IMG/VR virus record: IMGVR_UViG_3300028844_005363
Location: 1 to 64,000 of that record
Strand: one strand, 5' to 3'
DNA: 64,000 nt
Origin: a virus
Both the position numbers and the translations under genes were made by a program. This document shows, in pieces, positions 42,590 to 49,676 of this stretch. Under the pieces are notes generated by a model. The model did not search any database. It saw only the letters and a list, made by a program, of their open reading frames with translations, and was not told where the DNA came from. The first letter of the stretch is position 1. Every line of letters begins with the position of its first letter.

Positions 42590-42850
42590 TTAACCGCCGT
42601 AGCTTTGCACTATTAGATTGGTAACATTAGTAGCAACTAACACAGGGAAGTTGCCTTGCCCATGCACTAAAGATAACGTACTAGGTACTGTTATAGCACC
42701 TTCGGGAATATCAACATATTGACCGTTAGAGTCTGAGAAAGCTAACTTTGCAGAACCCGCACCCAAGTCGCCAGAGAATACGAATACTGTAGTGGTTTGA
42801 TTGTGGTTCGCTACTACAGTGTTAGTAGTACCGGTGATTACTTTTTTCAT
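42590..42850 (-). CDS. Small beta-rich virion-like protein
   Basis: 86 residues, ATG at 42850. Thr/Val/Asn-rich beta-type sequence (VITGTTNTVVANHNQTTTVFVFSGDLGAGSAKLAF) as in small decoration or fibre-tip proteins. Sits in the fibre block. Function unknown. Confidence 0.65.
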   Translation of the reverse strand: MKKVITGTTNTVVANHNQTTTVFVFSGDLGAGSAKLAFSDSNGQYVDIPEGAITVPSTLSLVHGQGNFPVLVATNVTNLIVQSYGG

Positions 42851-42865
42851 TGTCTATCCTAATGG

Positions 42866-42902
42866 TTAAAAACAGGACTGATATTAACAGACCTGTTTTT
42901 AA
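42866..42902 (-). terminator. Rho-independent terminator
   Basis: TTAAAAACAGG (42866-42876) pairs with CCTGTTTTTAA (42892-42902), with T-rich arms on both strands. It follows the Tad2-like gene. Confidence 0.7.
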
Positions 42903-42912
42903 CAAGGTAGAA

Positions 42913-43401
42913 CTACTTAACCAGTACCCAATCCTCTGCTAGTAAATCTGACTGTGACGCGACCCAAGGTACAACATCACCATCCACAGATTTTATTGCT
43001 ATGTAGGCACGATAAGAAACATATGGTCCAAACGCAGCTTTAGCCACTTCTGTTTGTGCAGGGTAAATATTTTCAGGTACGTAGTACAGAAACATACCTT
43101 TACCATTCCAGCCCTTACGAGCAACCTTGTGACCTTCTTTAAGCAACACAATAGCATCACCCATAGAAACGCCATACTCAACACCACGATACGCATTATG
43201 GAACACTTCACTAGGCGACCATGAGATATAACCTTTATGGTTTGGGTGATTACTTTCACCGCCATCAACATACTCAACTAAGTAACCTGCATCATCAGTC
43301 TCATCTTCTGGCATAACCCAACCACGATAATCATTATATTGTTGGCGAGTCATTGCAGTACATAGTACTTGTTTGGTTCCAATACACAGCTCATTATTCA
43401 T
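42913..43401 (-). CDS. Tad2-like (DUF2829) protein with N-terminal phage domain
   Basis: 162 residues. Residues about 78-162 are a DUF2829 domain: DAIVLLKEGHKVARKGWNGK, MFLYYVPE, YIAIKSVDGDVVPW and SQSDLLAEDW. This is the family of Tad2, which defeats Thoeris immunity by sequestering the cyclic signalling nucleotide. Residues about 1-72 (MTRQQYNDYRGW, AGYLVEYVDGG, GYISWSPSEVFHNAYR) are a second phage-typical module often found in front of such proteins. Five nt separate it from the gp49-like gene. Family call is firm; anti-Thoeris activity is not shown, since DUF2829 proteins vary. Confidence 0.88.
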   Translation of the reverse strand: MNNELCIGTKQVLCTAMTRQQYNDYRGWVMPEDETDDAGYLVEYVDGGESNHPNHKGYISWSPSEVFHNAYRGVEYGVSMGDAIVLLKEGHKVARKGWNGKGMFLYYVPENIYPAQTEVAKAAFGPYVSYRAYIAIKSVDGDVVPWVASQSDLLAEDWVLVK

Positions 43402-43405
43402 GTGA

Positions 43406-43945
43406 CTATTCCCCTTCTTCTATTTTTTTAATGCGAGTAGTTAGAATACTTTCGTAGTCTTTCATTATGTCAAACTGGTTACTTAAATCATTTTGTGATT
43501 CTAAAGTTAAACCCTTGAACATAGGTGTATAAAAGAAATCACCTAATGCTTTAACTTTCACAGACAACTCAGCTAGTTCAATACGCATGCGCTCAATAAA
43601 AGTAGTCTCAACTTTTGGGGCTGCTAAAGTCTTAGCTAGGTGGTAGCCTTCAAGCTCCCATAACTTTTCGCGTGATTCTTTTACGCACTTTTCAGTACAG
43701 TATTTAACACCAAGCTCAGCATTGAAATTACGTTTATCTACACAAGCCATCTCAGAAACAGCTAATGTGAAGTCAACAGCTCCCATTGGTAACACGCCCA
43801 CAACAAGAGTAGTAGTCGTACCTTCTACAAGTGATGGTTTATAAATCACTTGCTCCATCAGCTCAGCTATATATTCAGGCAATACTTTAGGAAATATTGC
43901 ACCATTGTCTTCAAAGTCTTTACACATATCTTTATCGTCAGTCAT
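43406..43945 (-). CDS. Phage gp49/66-like protein with C-terminal helical domain
   Basis: 179 residues. The middle part (MGAVDFTLAVSEMACVDKRNFNAELGVKYCTEKCVKESREKLWELEGY) fits the Phage_gp49_66 family seen in many siphoviruses and prophages. The C-terminal part (ERMRIELAELSVKVKALGDFF...LTTRIKKIE) is a helical module common in phage proteins of unknown role. Start overlaps the stop of the wHTH gene (TAATG). Function unknown. Confidence 0.78.
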   Translation of the reverse strand: MTDDKDMCKDFEDNGAIFPKVLPEYIAELMEQVIYKPSLVEGTTTTLVVGVLPMGAVDFTLAVSEMACVDKRNFNAELGVKYCTEKCVKESREKLWELEGYHLAKTLAAPKVETTFIERMRIELAELSVKVKALGDFFYTPMFKGLTLESQNDLSNQFDIMKDYESILTTRIKKIEEGE

Positions 43946-44310
43946 TACTTTCCCTCAACATTAAAAATTCTACCATCTATAAATCTATGGGTTGATTCTG
44001 CTTCCCACATCTCTTTAACTTTATCAGCCTTACAACTACTATGACCGATATAAATTACATACTGTCTAGGTCTTAATTGATCAACTAATATCAAACCTAA
44101 CTTAGTAAGTTCACGCTTACGTTTAGCTAAAGTATTTTTGGTAATACCTAAACCAAGCATAATATAACTATCATTAAAGTCAGCACCATTACGTAGCCCC
44201 GACAAGTAACCATAAAGCCTATAAGCGCCATCACTTAAAGAACTATCAATAGCTAAAGACTTGTCCATCTTTACCCAATTCTCTTTAGGGAATATATGCC
44301 TAACTATCAC
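43945..44310 (-). CDS. Winged-helix protein
   Basis: 121 residues. The segment DKSLAIDSSLSDGAYRLYGYLSGLRNGADFNDSYIMLGLGITKNTLAKRKRELTKLGLI is a clear winged helix-turn-helix of the replication-initiator/DnaD-like or helix_turn_helix_36 type. It probably binds DNA and could regulate the accessory operon or take part in replication. The start overlaps the upstream gene by 4 nt. Confidence 0.8.
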   Translation of the reverse strand: MIVRHIFPKENWVKMDKSLAIDSSLSDGAYRLYGYLSGLRNGADFNDSYIMLGLGITKNTLAKRKRELTKLGLILVDQLRPRQYVIYIGHSSCKADKVKEMWEAESTHRFIDGRIFNVEGK

Positions 44311-44537
44311 AAAGTAACTCCTGCCTTGATAGCATGATGCCCAACCATGTAAACCAATTCTACATAAGCTTCAACAAACGTAGTTTCTTCCTCACCATAA
44401 GGGTCTTCTCTACGAGGATAAGCAACACCAGTATCTGAAACTACATGCCCTACCTTTTCATAAACTTCTTTAGCGGGTGATTTAGATATGGCTGACAAGT
44501 AAGCTTCTTTAGCCTTAGCTTCTCTAGTTAAACACAT
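44307..44537 (-). CDS. Hypothetical small protein
   Basis: 76 residues, ATG at 44537 with AGAAGAGA upstream. Helical (REAKAKEAYLSAISKSPAKEVYEKV, then VEAYVELVYMVGHHAIKAG). First gene of the leftward accessory operon, bordering the non-coding divergence region. Not recognised. Confidence 0.65.
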   Translation of the reverse strand: MCLTREAKAKEAYLSAISKSPAKEVYEKVGHVVSDTGVAYPRREDPYGEEETTFVEAYVELVYMVGHHAIKAGVTL

Positions 44538-45007
44538 AACAATCTCTTCTGACTTAATTGGTTCTACACACTAGCAGTATTGACATAATCAATCAATATA
44601 ACCAACTACTGTTAATTTATACAGTGGGTATCTTTTATTGGGTAGCGTACAAGGTATCTTTATTTGGGGGTACTATACAAGAATACGTTCGTTCGCTTCG
44701 CTCTCTCTCTGAATGGCTCCGCAAACTTTAAAGATAGTAGCGGGATTTTTCAAAAATTTTTTGTGAGAAAAGTTGGGGGGAATTTTCTAATCTGGGTATC
44801 AAGGTAGTACTGTGTGTATTTACTCCAAAAGCTGAGACTACCCCCCCTACCTAATTACTTCTGTGGTTCGCAGACTACCTACCCACCTTCTTGCTTCTAC
44901 TATCACCACGCTCATACTCTCAACTCCTCAGGCATGTTGACCTCATACATATTCTCAGCAGTGCTACGCACCAGTGATGAACAATACCGTTCAATCAATC
45001 ATAGGAT
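44538..45007. other. Non-coding divergence region, candidate genome-end site
   Basis: About 470 nt without a supportable gene between leftward late genes and rightward early genes. It holds unusual homopolymer tracts (GGGGG near 44667, six G at 44775-44780, seven C at 44841-44847), a pyrimidine-rich stretch (about 44835-44935), two small GCTTCGC/GCTCCGC elements at 44695-44720, and the first early-type hairpin at 44961. In N4 the linear genome ends with short direct terminal repeats lie between these two transcription units, so a circularised assembly would fuse them here. An ORF on the plus strand (44814-45011) is not convincing. Confidence 0.5.
44961..44971 (+). promoter_or_regulatory. vRNAP-type hairpin promoter
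   Basis: GTGC-TAC-GCAC: 4-bp stem, T-N-C triloop (template strand loop GTA), 42 nt before the ATG at 45014. First early gene downstream. Confidence 0.65.
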
Positions 45008-45013
45008 ATGACA

Positions 45014-45295
45014 ATGAAAATCTTTAAAGCTATCGGTACAGTAGTAGACGCAATGACATCAGCAGCAGTAAAAGGCTGTAAAACTGTAGAGAATGTATTT
45101 AGTTATACTGAATCAGTAAGTGGTTCTATGCTACTAGAACAACAGTTAGATGCTCATAAAGCTAACCAACTAATCATGCAGGATATGGCAGACCAAGGCA
45201 TAGATATTAGTGAGTTCAGCACTACTATCAAACCTAAGGCAAAGGCTCAAACCAAAGAGCCTAAACCTAAAGCCAAGTCTAAAGGTAAGGCATAA
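45014..45295 (+). CDS. Early hypothetical protein with basic tail
   Basis: 93 residues; the ATG at 45014 has AGGA 7 nt upstream and is preferred to the ATG at 45008. Helical body (FKAIGTVVDAMTSAAVKGCKTVENVF) and a Lys-rich C terminus (KPKAKAQTKEPKPKAKSKGKA) that suggests nucleic-acid or membrane binding. First gene of the early region, placed like the small early genes of N4. Function unknown. Confidence 0.7.
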   Translation: MKIFKAIGTVVDAMTSAAVKGCKTVENVFSYTESVSGSMLLEQQLDAHKANQLIMQDMADQGIDISEFSTTIKPKAKAQTKEPKPKAKSKGKA

Positions 45296-45302
45296 CATCA
45301 AC

Positions 45303-45320
45303 GCTAGTCTTCGGACTAGC
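45303..45320 (+). promoter_or_regulatory. Hairpin before early gene
   Basis: GCTAGTC (45303-45309), TTCG, GACTAGC (45314-45320). Placed like the early promoter hairpins, 28 nt before the next ATG, but the loop is TTCG with a 7-bp stem and may instead be an RNA stability or terminator element. Confidence 0.4.
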
Positions 45321-45348
45321 AACCCTCATTATCAATAAGGACATAACC

Positions 45349-45600
45349 ATGTTTACTCTAATCAAACTAACATTCAAACTACTCTTTATCTCTTTAACCA
45401 AACAGAATAAAGAAGCCATCACAGCAATCCAAACAGAGGTAGCCATAGCTTACCTCAAGCGTGAAACTAGACCACTAGACCAGTTAGGTGTAGAAGAGCT
45501 ACGTTACCTACGTACTCAAGTACAACGTGGTGCACCAGCATCAAGCAACAAGACAAACCAACTTCATCGTATAGATTATCGTATAGCTAATCTGTCGTAA
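45349..45600 (+). CDS. Early hypothetical protein
   Basis: 83 residues, ATG with AAGGACAT upstream. Hydrophobic N terminus (FTLIKLTFKLLFISLTK), then Arg-rich helical sequence with EELRYLRTQVQRGAP. Possibly membrane-associated. Not recognised. Confidence 0.6.
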   Translation: MFTLIKLTFKLLFISLTKQNKEAITAIQTEVAIAYLKRETRPLDQLGVEELRYLRTQVQRGAPASSNKTNQLHRIDYRIANLS

Positions 45601-45942
45601 CAAATTCCCTAGTCACTAGTAATAGTGATTAGGGATTAAAACCTAAGCCACTTAGCCCACACAACACAACACCATTAGAGATAGGGAGATAGGGAAATTC
45701 CTCCTAATATTAATATCTAAATAGTTCCATCACAAGCTCCTCTAAGCCATCCTAAGCACACATAGAATTAAGCCATGCCATTGTATTCCTATAGGGGAGA
45801 AATGCTCTGAGGATTGACTAGGGTAGTAATAATAGTCTCCACTCCATCCCAATATCTACTCACTCCATTAAACTATATCTACCCTATAAACCAACAAATA
45901 AATACAGGGATTTTAATTGGTAAGAAATAGTTAACTTTAAGA
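45601..45942. other. Non-coding region with hairpin
   Basis: About 340 nt with no gene. A strong 12-bp inverted repeat (CCCTAGTCACTA 45607-45618 with TAGTGATTAGGG 45623-45634) follows the previous gene. The rest is C/T- and A-rich with repeated short CTCC, CCTAAG and ATAGGG words. It may be a terminator plus leader, an origin, or part of a terminal repeat. No coding signal seen. Confidence 0.5.
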
Positions 45943-45953
45943 GTGCTTCGCAC
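45943..45953 (+). promoter_or_regulatory. vRNAP-type hairpin promoter
   Basis: GTGC-TTC-GCAC; the template strand reads GTGC-GAA-GCAC and contains GCGAAGC, the very stable mini-hairpin found in N4 early promoters. 37 nt before the ATG at 45991. Confidence 0.75.
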
Positions 45954-45990
45954 AAGAGGTGAAATTCATTTAATTAAAAGGAATACAAAT

Positions 45991-46332
45991 ATGACAGTTG
46001 TACCAGAGACTTTAGTTATCGCCTTTACTCATAAAAGTGTGTGTTTAGGTATATGTGCTGTGTTACAGGATGCATATCTTAAAGGTGACATATCATCAAA
46101 TACTGAGTCTTTATTAAAAGCCAGAATGTATAGCTTCTTAATAGATAAAGGTTGGTACTCAGGACTACCTTTGTATCCTATATCTGATGTGCCTAGTAGC
46201 GGTTTAAGTGCCTTACATGCATTCCATAGCAACGATAACTTATGGAATATAAACACTCCATATGGTCGTAGAAGAATTCTTGTTTATAAAGAACTTTGTG
46301 AATACCTTGAACAACTAAATGCAGGTATCTAA
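45991..46332 (+). CDS. Early protein, YGRRR-family member 1
   Basis: 113 residues from the ATG at 45991 (AAAGGAA ribosome binding site). It belongs to a phage family with a central YPI...PSSG block and a C-terminal NLWNINTPYGRRRILVYKELCEYL. Paralogs lie at 46771-47133 (NLWNRTTEYGRRR) and, more distant, 48148-48555 (MYSNEDSYGISRN). Function unknown. Confidence 0.7.
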   Translation: MTVVPETLVIAFTHKSVCLGICAVLQDAYLKGDISSNTESLLKARMYSFLIDKGWYSGLPLYPISDVPSSGLSALHAFHSNDNLWNINTPYGRRRILVYKELCEYLEQLNAGI

Positions 46333-46355
46333 TCCAACCCTTTGTGTAATCAAAC

Positions 46356-46368
46356 AGTGCTGCGCACT
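46356..46368 (+). promoter_or_regulatory. vRNAP-type hairpin promoter
   Basis: AGTGC-TGC-GCACT: 5-bp stem and T-N-C triloop (template loop GCA), 44 nt before the ATG at 46413. Confidence 0.7.
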
Positions 46369-46412
46369 TAGCGTGGTATTTGTTTGACACTATTTTTATT
46401 AAGGAATAAACC

Positions 46413-46667
46413 ATGAATATAAATTCACTTAATCAGATGATTAAAGTTATTACTAACAGACCTGTAATTATAGAAGTTAGTGATGCTAATGGAACTGTGT
46501 ATCGTCTAGTAAGTAAAGTTACTAATTATGACCCAATTACTAAAGAGAGTGTGCCTTGTATTCTTTTACAAGAAGGTACAAATGGTAAGTATTTAGAGGG
46601 TGAAGGGTACATAGCTGTTAGCTATGAATACTTGTTTTTATACAGTGAAGTTGATGCATTAGCTTAA
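46413..46667 (+). CDS. Early hypothetical protein
   Basis: 84 residues, ATG with AAGGAAT upstream. Beta-type sequence (RPVIIEVSDANGTVYRLVSKVTNYDP, YIAVSYEYLFLYSEVD), likely a small beta barrel. Not recognised. Confidence 0.65.
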   Translation: MNINSLNQMIKVITNRPVIIEVSDANGTVYRLVSKVTNYDPITKESVPCILLQEGTNGKYLEGEGYIAVSYEYLFLYSEVDALA

Positions 46668-46677
46668 AGGGAAAGTT

Positions 46678-46781
46678 ATGGAATTTAATAGTGATTTATA
46701 TAAGCAAGCAATGGCAACTTACGTTGTGAAGTCTATGAGCATCTTAATGATTATTTAATGGAGTTACGTAATGCTGAGTAA
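46678..46781 (+). pseudogene. Tiny gene with possible frameshift
   Basis: An ATG at 46678 (ribosome binding site AAGGGAAAG) opens a 26-codon frame ending at 46758. A shift by -1 at about 46716 instead gives a C terminus LRCEVYEHLNDYLMELRNAE whose stop (46779-46781) overlaps the next gene's start, as coupled phage genes do. Either a broken 34-codon gene, a programmed shift, or a sequence error. Confidence 0.35.
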
Positions 46782-47133
46782 AGAAATAAAAGCAGATATA
46801 GCCGAACGGTTTGTAGATGTACCTTTAAATAAAGATTGTGGTATTTGTCACCATATAGGTGAAGTACATCAGGACGATGATGAGTACGTGTATTTGCATA
46901 CTCATTTACGCAATGCCATTAAGCAATCAGGTTACGGATACGATGAACCATCATGCGATACATTCCCCATTAAACCTTGGGATGGTGCTGGTGGTGATGA
47001 TGGGCATACAGCCTATATCACCGCTGTTAATAGTAACAATTTATGGAACCGTACTACTGAATATGGGCGTAGAAGACATGCCGTGTATAACATTATGTTA
47101 GATAACTTACGTGAAGACGTGAGCCAGTCTTAG
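46771..47133 (+). CDS. Early protein, YGRRR-family member 2
   Basis: 120 residues. Contains CGICHHIG, a central SCDTFPIKPWDGAGGDDGHTAYI segment and the C-terminal NLWNRTTEYGRRRHAVYNIML, paralogous to the protein at 45991-46332. The family recurs in many phages with GICxN and YP..(G) blocks, but no function is assigned. Preceded by GGAG ribosome binding site. Confidence 0.7.
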   Translation: MLSKEIKADIAERFVDVPLNKDCGICHHIGEVHQDDDEYVYLHTHLRNAIKQSGYGYDEPSCDTFPIKPWDGAGGDDGHTAYITAVNSNNLWNRTTEYGRRRHAVYNIMLDNLREDVSQS

Positions 47134-47135
47134 CA

Positions 47136-47146
47136 GTGCTTCGCAC
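47136..47146 (+). promoter_or_regulatory. vRNAP-type hairpin promoter
   Basis: GTGC-TTC-GCAC, identical to the hairpins at 45943 and 50481, 32 nt before the ATG at 47179. Confidence 0.75.
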
Positions 47147-47178
47147 GGGTTATAGTATTTAACTTTAAGGAAATATTT

Positions 47179-47541
47179 ATGAAGATTCAAGAATTGTTAA
47201 ACCTGTATAAATCTAACTGTAACACTATCGAAAATGGTGTTGCTGCTTTAGGCAATGCACAGGTAGCAATAGTCAGTAAGATTTATGACTTGACTGAACA
47301 AACCAAAGCATCGGTTTTACTCACTCTTGAGCAAACCAATCTGCTTACTGAGGTTGATGCTATTCGTGACCTTAGTGATGATGATTTCTTATTACTACAG
47401 GATTTAGTAATGGAAAGTGATGAAGCATCTCGTTGGCATAACAGCAATGTAGATGTCATCGTAGATGTGTATTCCACTTGGCATCCTTGTGATGTATGTA
47501 GTGGTGCTTACACATTCGATGAACCTTGTGTGTTTCATTAA
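47179..47541 (+). CDS. Early hypothetical protein with Cys-rich C terminus
   Basis: 120 residues. Helical first two thirds (VAIVSKIYDLTEQTKASVLLTLEQTNLLTEVDAI) and a C-terminal HPCDVCSGAY...EPCVFH segment that could bind zinc. ATG with AAGGAAA upstream; TAATG overlap with the next gene. Confidence 0.65.
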   Translation: MKIQELLNLYKSNCNTIENGVAALGNAQVAIVSKIYDLTEQTKASVLLTLEQTNLLTEVDAIRDLSDDDFLLLQDLVMESDEASRWHNSNVDVIVDVYSTWHPCDVCSGAYTFDEPCVFH

Positions 47542-47738
47542 TGAGTAAGGTAAGTTCATTAATTACGGCACTATCTACAACGATAGTGCTGCTCCTCATT
47601 CTTAGTGTTACACCACTAGAATTATATAGTAGTCAGCCAATCAAGTTAGCTAAATACTTCTTGGTTGCTTACTCAATTACAACAGTCTATTACATGATAG
47701 CTGTGTTCATTGAAAAGGTTACACCTCATGAAAAATAA
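47541..47738 (+). CDS. Small two-span membrane protein
   Basis: 65 residues from the ATG at 47541, which overlaps the previous stop (TAATG). Two hydrophobic segments (about 7-24 and 36-55) with short loops and a charged end. Overlaps the next gene by 11 nt. Function unknown. Confidence 0.65.
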   Translation: MSKVSSLITALSTTIVLLLILSVTPLELYSSQPIKLAKYFLVAYSITTVYYMIAVFIEKVTPHEK

Positions 47739-48138
47739 ATATGAGCGCATGGCGTATGAATTAGAACACAACTTAGATACTCGTAATTCGTTGTGTTCTA
47801 ACATGTCTAAGATTTGCAACCAGTATAACTTAGGTGATAAAGCAGTGTTTACAGACTTAGCAAAAGAGGAAGCAGGTAAGTTATTACTGCTCTCACTTGA
47901 TTCATTATTCTTTATCAAGTCACCCGGTGAGCATCCTGCAGATGCATTTATGAAGTCGTATAAGGCACGTGATTTCTATGACTTGTCTTTAGAGTCATGC
48001 AGGAATAGACATAAGGTTACGCAGTCTTTAATACTTACTTTGTATAAGAAGTCAGATGAGTATGTGCGTACTATCTCAACCATCAAAACAGTCGGTTTAG
48101 TTGGTCTGTTAATGATAACAGCAATATTTGTAATTTAA
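47728..48138 (+). CDS. Tail-anchored early protein, MKNKYE paralog 1
   Basis: 136 residues from the ATG at 47728 (MKNKYERMAYELEHNLDTRNSLC). The C terminus ends in a single hydrophobic anchor (TVGLVGLLMITAIFVI). N terminus and topology match the gene directly downstream (MKNKYEALANHLANNLD), so the two are tandem paralogs. Not recognised otherwise. Confidence 0.68.
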   Translation: MKNKYERMAYELEHNLDTRNSLCSNMSKICNQYNLGDKAVFTDLAKEEAGKLLLLSLDSLFFIKSPGEHPADAFMKSYKARDFYDLSLESCRNRHKVTQSLILTLYKKSDEYVRTISTIKTVGLVGLLMITAIFVI

Positions 48139-48147
48139 GGAACACCA

Positions 48148-48555
48148 ATGAAAAATAAATACGAAGCACTAGCAAACCATCTAGCAAATAACTTAGATAA
48201 TAAAGTAGGTATTTGTCAAAATATCCATAAACATACTAGTGATGTTGAGTTACACAATAGATTTAAACTTTCAGCTCAGCTTGTAGGTAAACCACACTTC
48301 TCAGGTGATTATGCATATCCAGTTGCTTCACCTGATGGTGAACACAGGGTAGCGTTTTATACAACACTATGTAAGGAAGAAGGTATGTATAGTAATGAAG
48401 ATAGCTATGGTATTAGTCGTAATATTATACTTAATAAATTCATTACAGATTTACTTGTTACCTCTGTTGATTATGAAGCAAGAAAATTCAGAAAACGTAT
48501 TGTATTAGGACTAACCGCAATTGTGGTAGCCACAGTAATCTCATATTTAATTTAG
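48148..48555 (+). CDS. Tail-anchored early protein, MKNKYE paralog 2
   Basis: 135 residues. N terminus MKNKYEALANHLANNLDNKVGICQNIHKH, a middle FSGDYAYPVASPDGEHRVAFYTTLC block with EGMYSNEDSYGISRNIILNKF, and a C-terminal anchor (IVLGLTAIVVATVISYLI). The GICxN, YPV and YG-x-R blocks tie it to the YGRRR family, while the N terminus and anchor tie it to the preceding gene. Function unknown. Confidence 0.7.
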   Translation: MKNKYEALANHLANNLDNKVGICQNIHKHTSDVELHNRFKLSAQLVGKPHFSGDYAYPVASPDGEHRVAFYTTLCKEEGMYSNEDSYGISRNIILNKFITDLLVTSVDYEARKFRKRIVLGLTAIVVATVISYLI

Positions 48556-48563
48556 GGATATTT

Positions 48564-48827
48564 ATGGAACAGTTTATAGCACTATTGGTTAGCCTACATA
48601 ACCAAGCAAAGAAGCAAGATTTACCGGTATATGCACAGAATCGTAATATTAAGAATCTTGTTCATTACATGTATATTCAGGGTGTTATCCCTATGGCTGT
48701 GCACAAGAAATGTATTGCTTACCTTAAACCATTTGATGAAGTCATTGAAGTTAATGACCCTTGGGCATACCGTGAGTATGAAGCTAACCGTAAGCTTGCT
48801 TATGAACTACTAATCGTGGTGCATTGA
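48564..48827 (+). CDS. Early hypothetical protein
   Basis: 87 residues, ATG with AGGGATA upstream, helical and basic (NIKNLVHYMYIQGVIPMAVHKKCIAYLKPF). Not recognised. One nt separates its stop from the next ATG. Confidence 0.62.
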   Translation: MEQFIALLVSLHNQAKKQDLPVYAQNRNIKNLVHYMYIQGVIPMAVHKKCIAYLKPFDEVIEVNDPWAYREYEANRKLAYELLIVVH

Positions 48828-48828
48828 T

Positions 48829-49035
48829 ATGAGATATTCGTTACTACTATCAGCATTATCATTAAGCCTGCGCTCAGTAAGCTCACCACCTACATTTGTA
48901 GAACCCTATGCTGCGATAAACGTTAAAGCTGCTCGTAATCATAGTGATGCACTAAAACCTACTAAAGCAGGTACTTCTGCGGCTACACAAAAGCGTGCTA
49001 AAAAGAAGCGTAAGAACAAACGTAAGCGACGCTAA
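48829..49035 (+). CDS. Small basic protein with signal-like N terminus
   Basis: 68 residues. Hydrophobic N terminus (MRYSLLLSALSLSLRSVSS) like a weak signal sequence and an extremely basic C terminus (KRAKKKRKNKRKRR). It could bind nucleic acid or the membrane. Coupled to the preceding gene. Confidence 0.5.
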   Translation: MRYSLLLSALSLSLRSVSSPPTFVEPYAAINVKAARNHSDALKPTKAGTSAATQKRAKKKRKNKRKRR

Positions 49036-49043
49036 TCCTTTAA

Positions 49044-49084
49044 TGCTGTAATGCCATGACTTTACATAGTTATGCTTACAGCAT
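49044..49084 (+). other. Intercistronic hairpin
   Basis: ATGCTGTAA (about 49043-49051) pairs with TTACAGCAT (about 49076-49084) around a long loop, without T tract. Possible processing site. Confidence 0.35.
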
Positions 49085-49117
49085 CCCTTACACAAGCAAT
49101 TTGAGGTGACTAAGTAA

Positions 49118-49402
49118 ATGACCCAAGCAATAAAGAATATTCTGCGCAGCAGAACAGTTGGTGAGTATGGCACTAATAAATTAGGTGACCTGATGAGAAC
49201 TTTAGATACTCATTTTAAAGAACATATATTTATAGATATTGAGCATGATGAGTTTGTTAAAGATAACCCAGATGTGACTATTAAAGACTTATTAGTAGCA
49301 GCTACTTTACGTGGGCATCACGTAGTTCACTACGCTACCAAGTCTCGTATTTGGTTAACTAAAGCCGTGTCTGAACTAGTCATGGATATGACAAGCATCT
49401 AA
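49118..49402 (+). CDS. Early hypothetical protein
   Basis: 94 residues, ATG with GAGGTGAC upstream. Mixed alpha/beta with DLLVAATLRGHHVVHYATKSRIWLTKAVSEL. No recognised motif. Confidence 0.62.
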   Translation: MTQAIKNILRSRTVGEYGTNKLGDLMRTLDTHFKEHIFIDIEHDEFVKDNPDVTIKDLLVAATLRGHHVVHYATKSRIWLTKAVSELVMDMTSI

Positions 49403-49466
49403 TCATCATGAGGTGACTGCATTGCAAGCAAACGCAGTGCAGCGCCAGCAATAAGCAGGAACCGAA

Positions 49467-49676
49467 ATGAATAAACTCAAAACAGTATGTGGCTTACTAG
49501 TACCAGTGCTAATAACCCTAGTTTTAGGGTTCTTCGCGCTAGGCAGTACAGTAGCAATGATTTATACAGGTGAAATTATACCTGTGTATATTCCATTAAA
49601 TATATTGATGGCAATCGTCATATGGATGATTTGGCACTCATATATTCAACTTAAAAAATCAACAGGAAGTAAGTAA
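49467..49676 (+). CDS. Small two-span membrane protein
   Basis: 69 residues, ATG with AGGAACC upstream. Two transmembrane segments (about 7-31 and 39-59), charged C terminus. One-base overlap with the next gene, so a coupled pair of membrane proteins. Confidence 0.62.
   Translation: MNKLKTVCGLLVPVLITLVLGFFALGSTVAMIYTGEIIPVYIPLNILMAIVIWMIWHSYIQLKKSTGSK

Noticed and set aside
44814-45011. Plus-strand ORF of 65 codons before the first early gene
   Set aside because: Pyrimidine-tract composition (many Pro/Tyr/Ser), no ribosome binding site, and the promoter hairpin at 44961 lies inside it.
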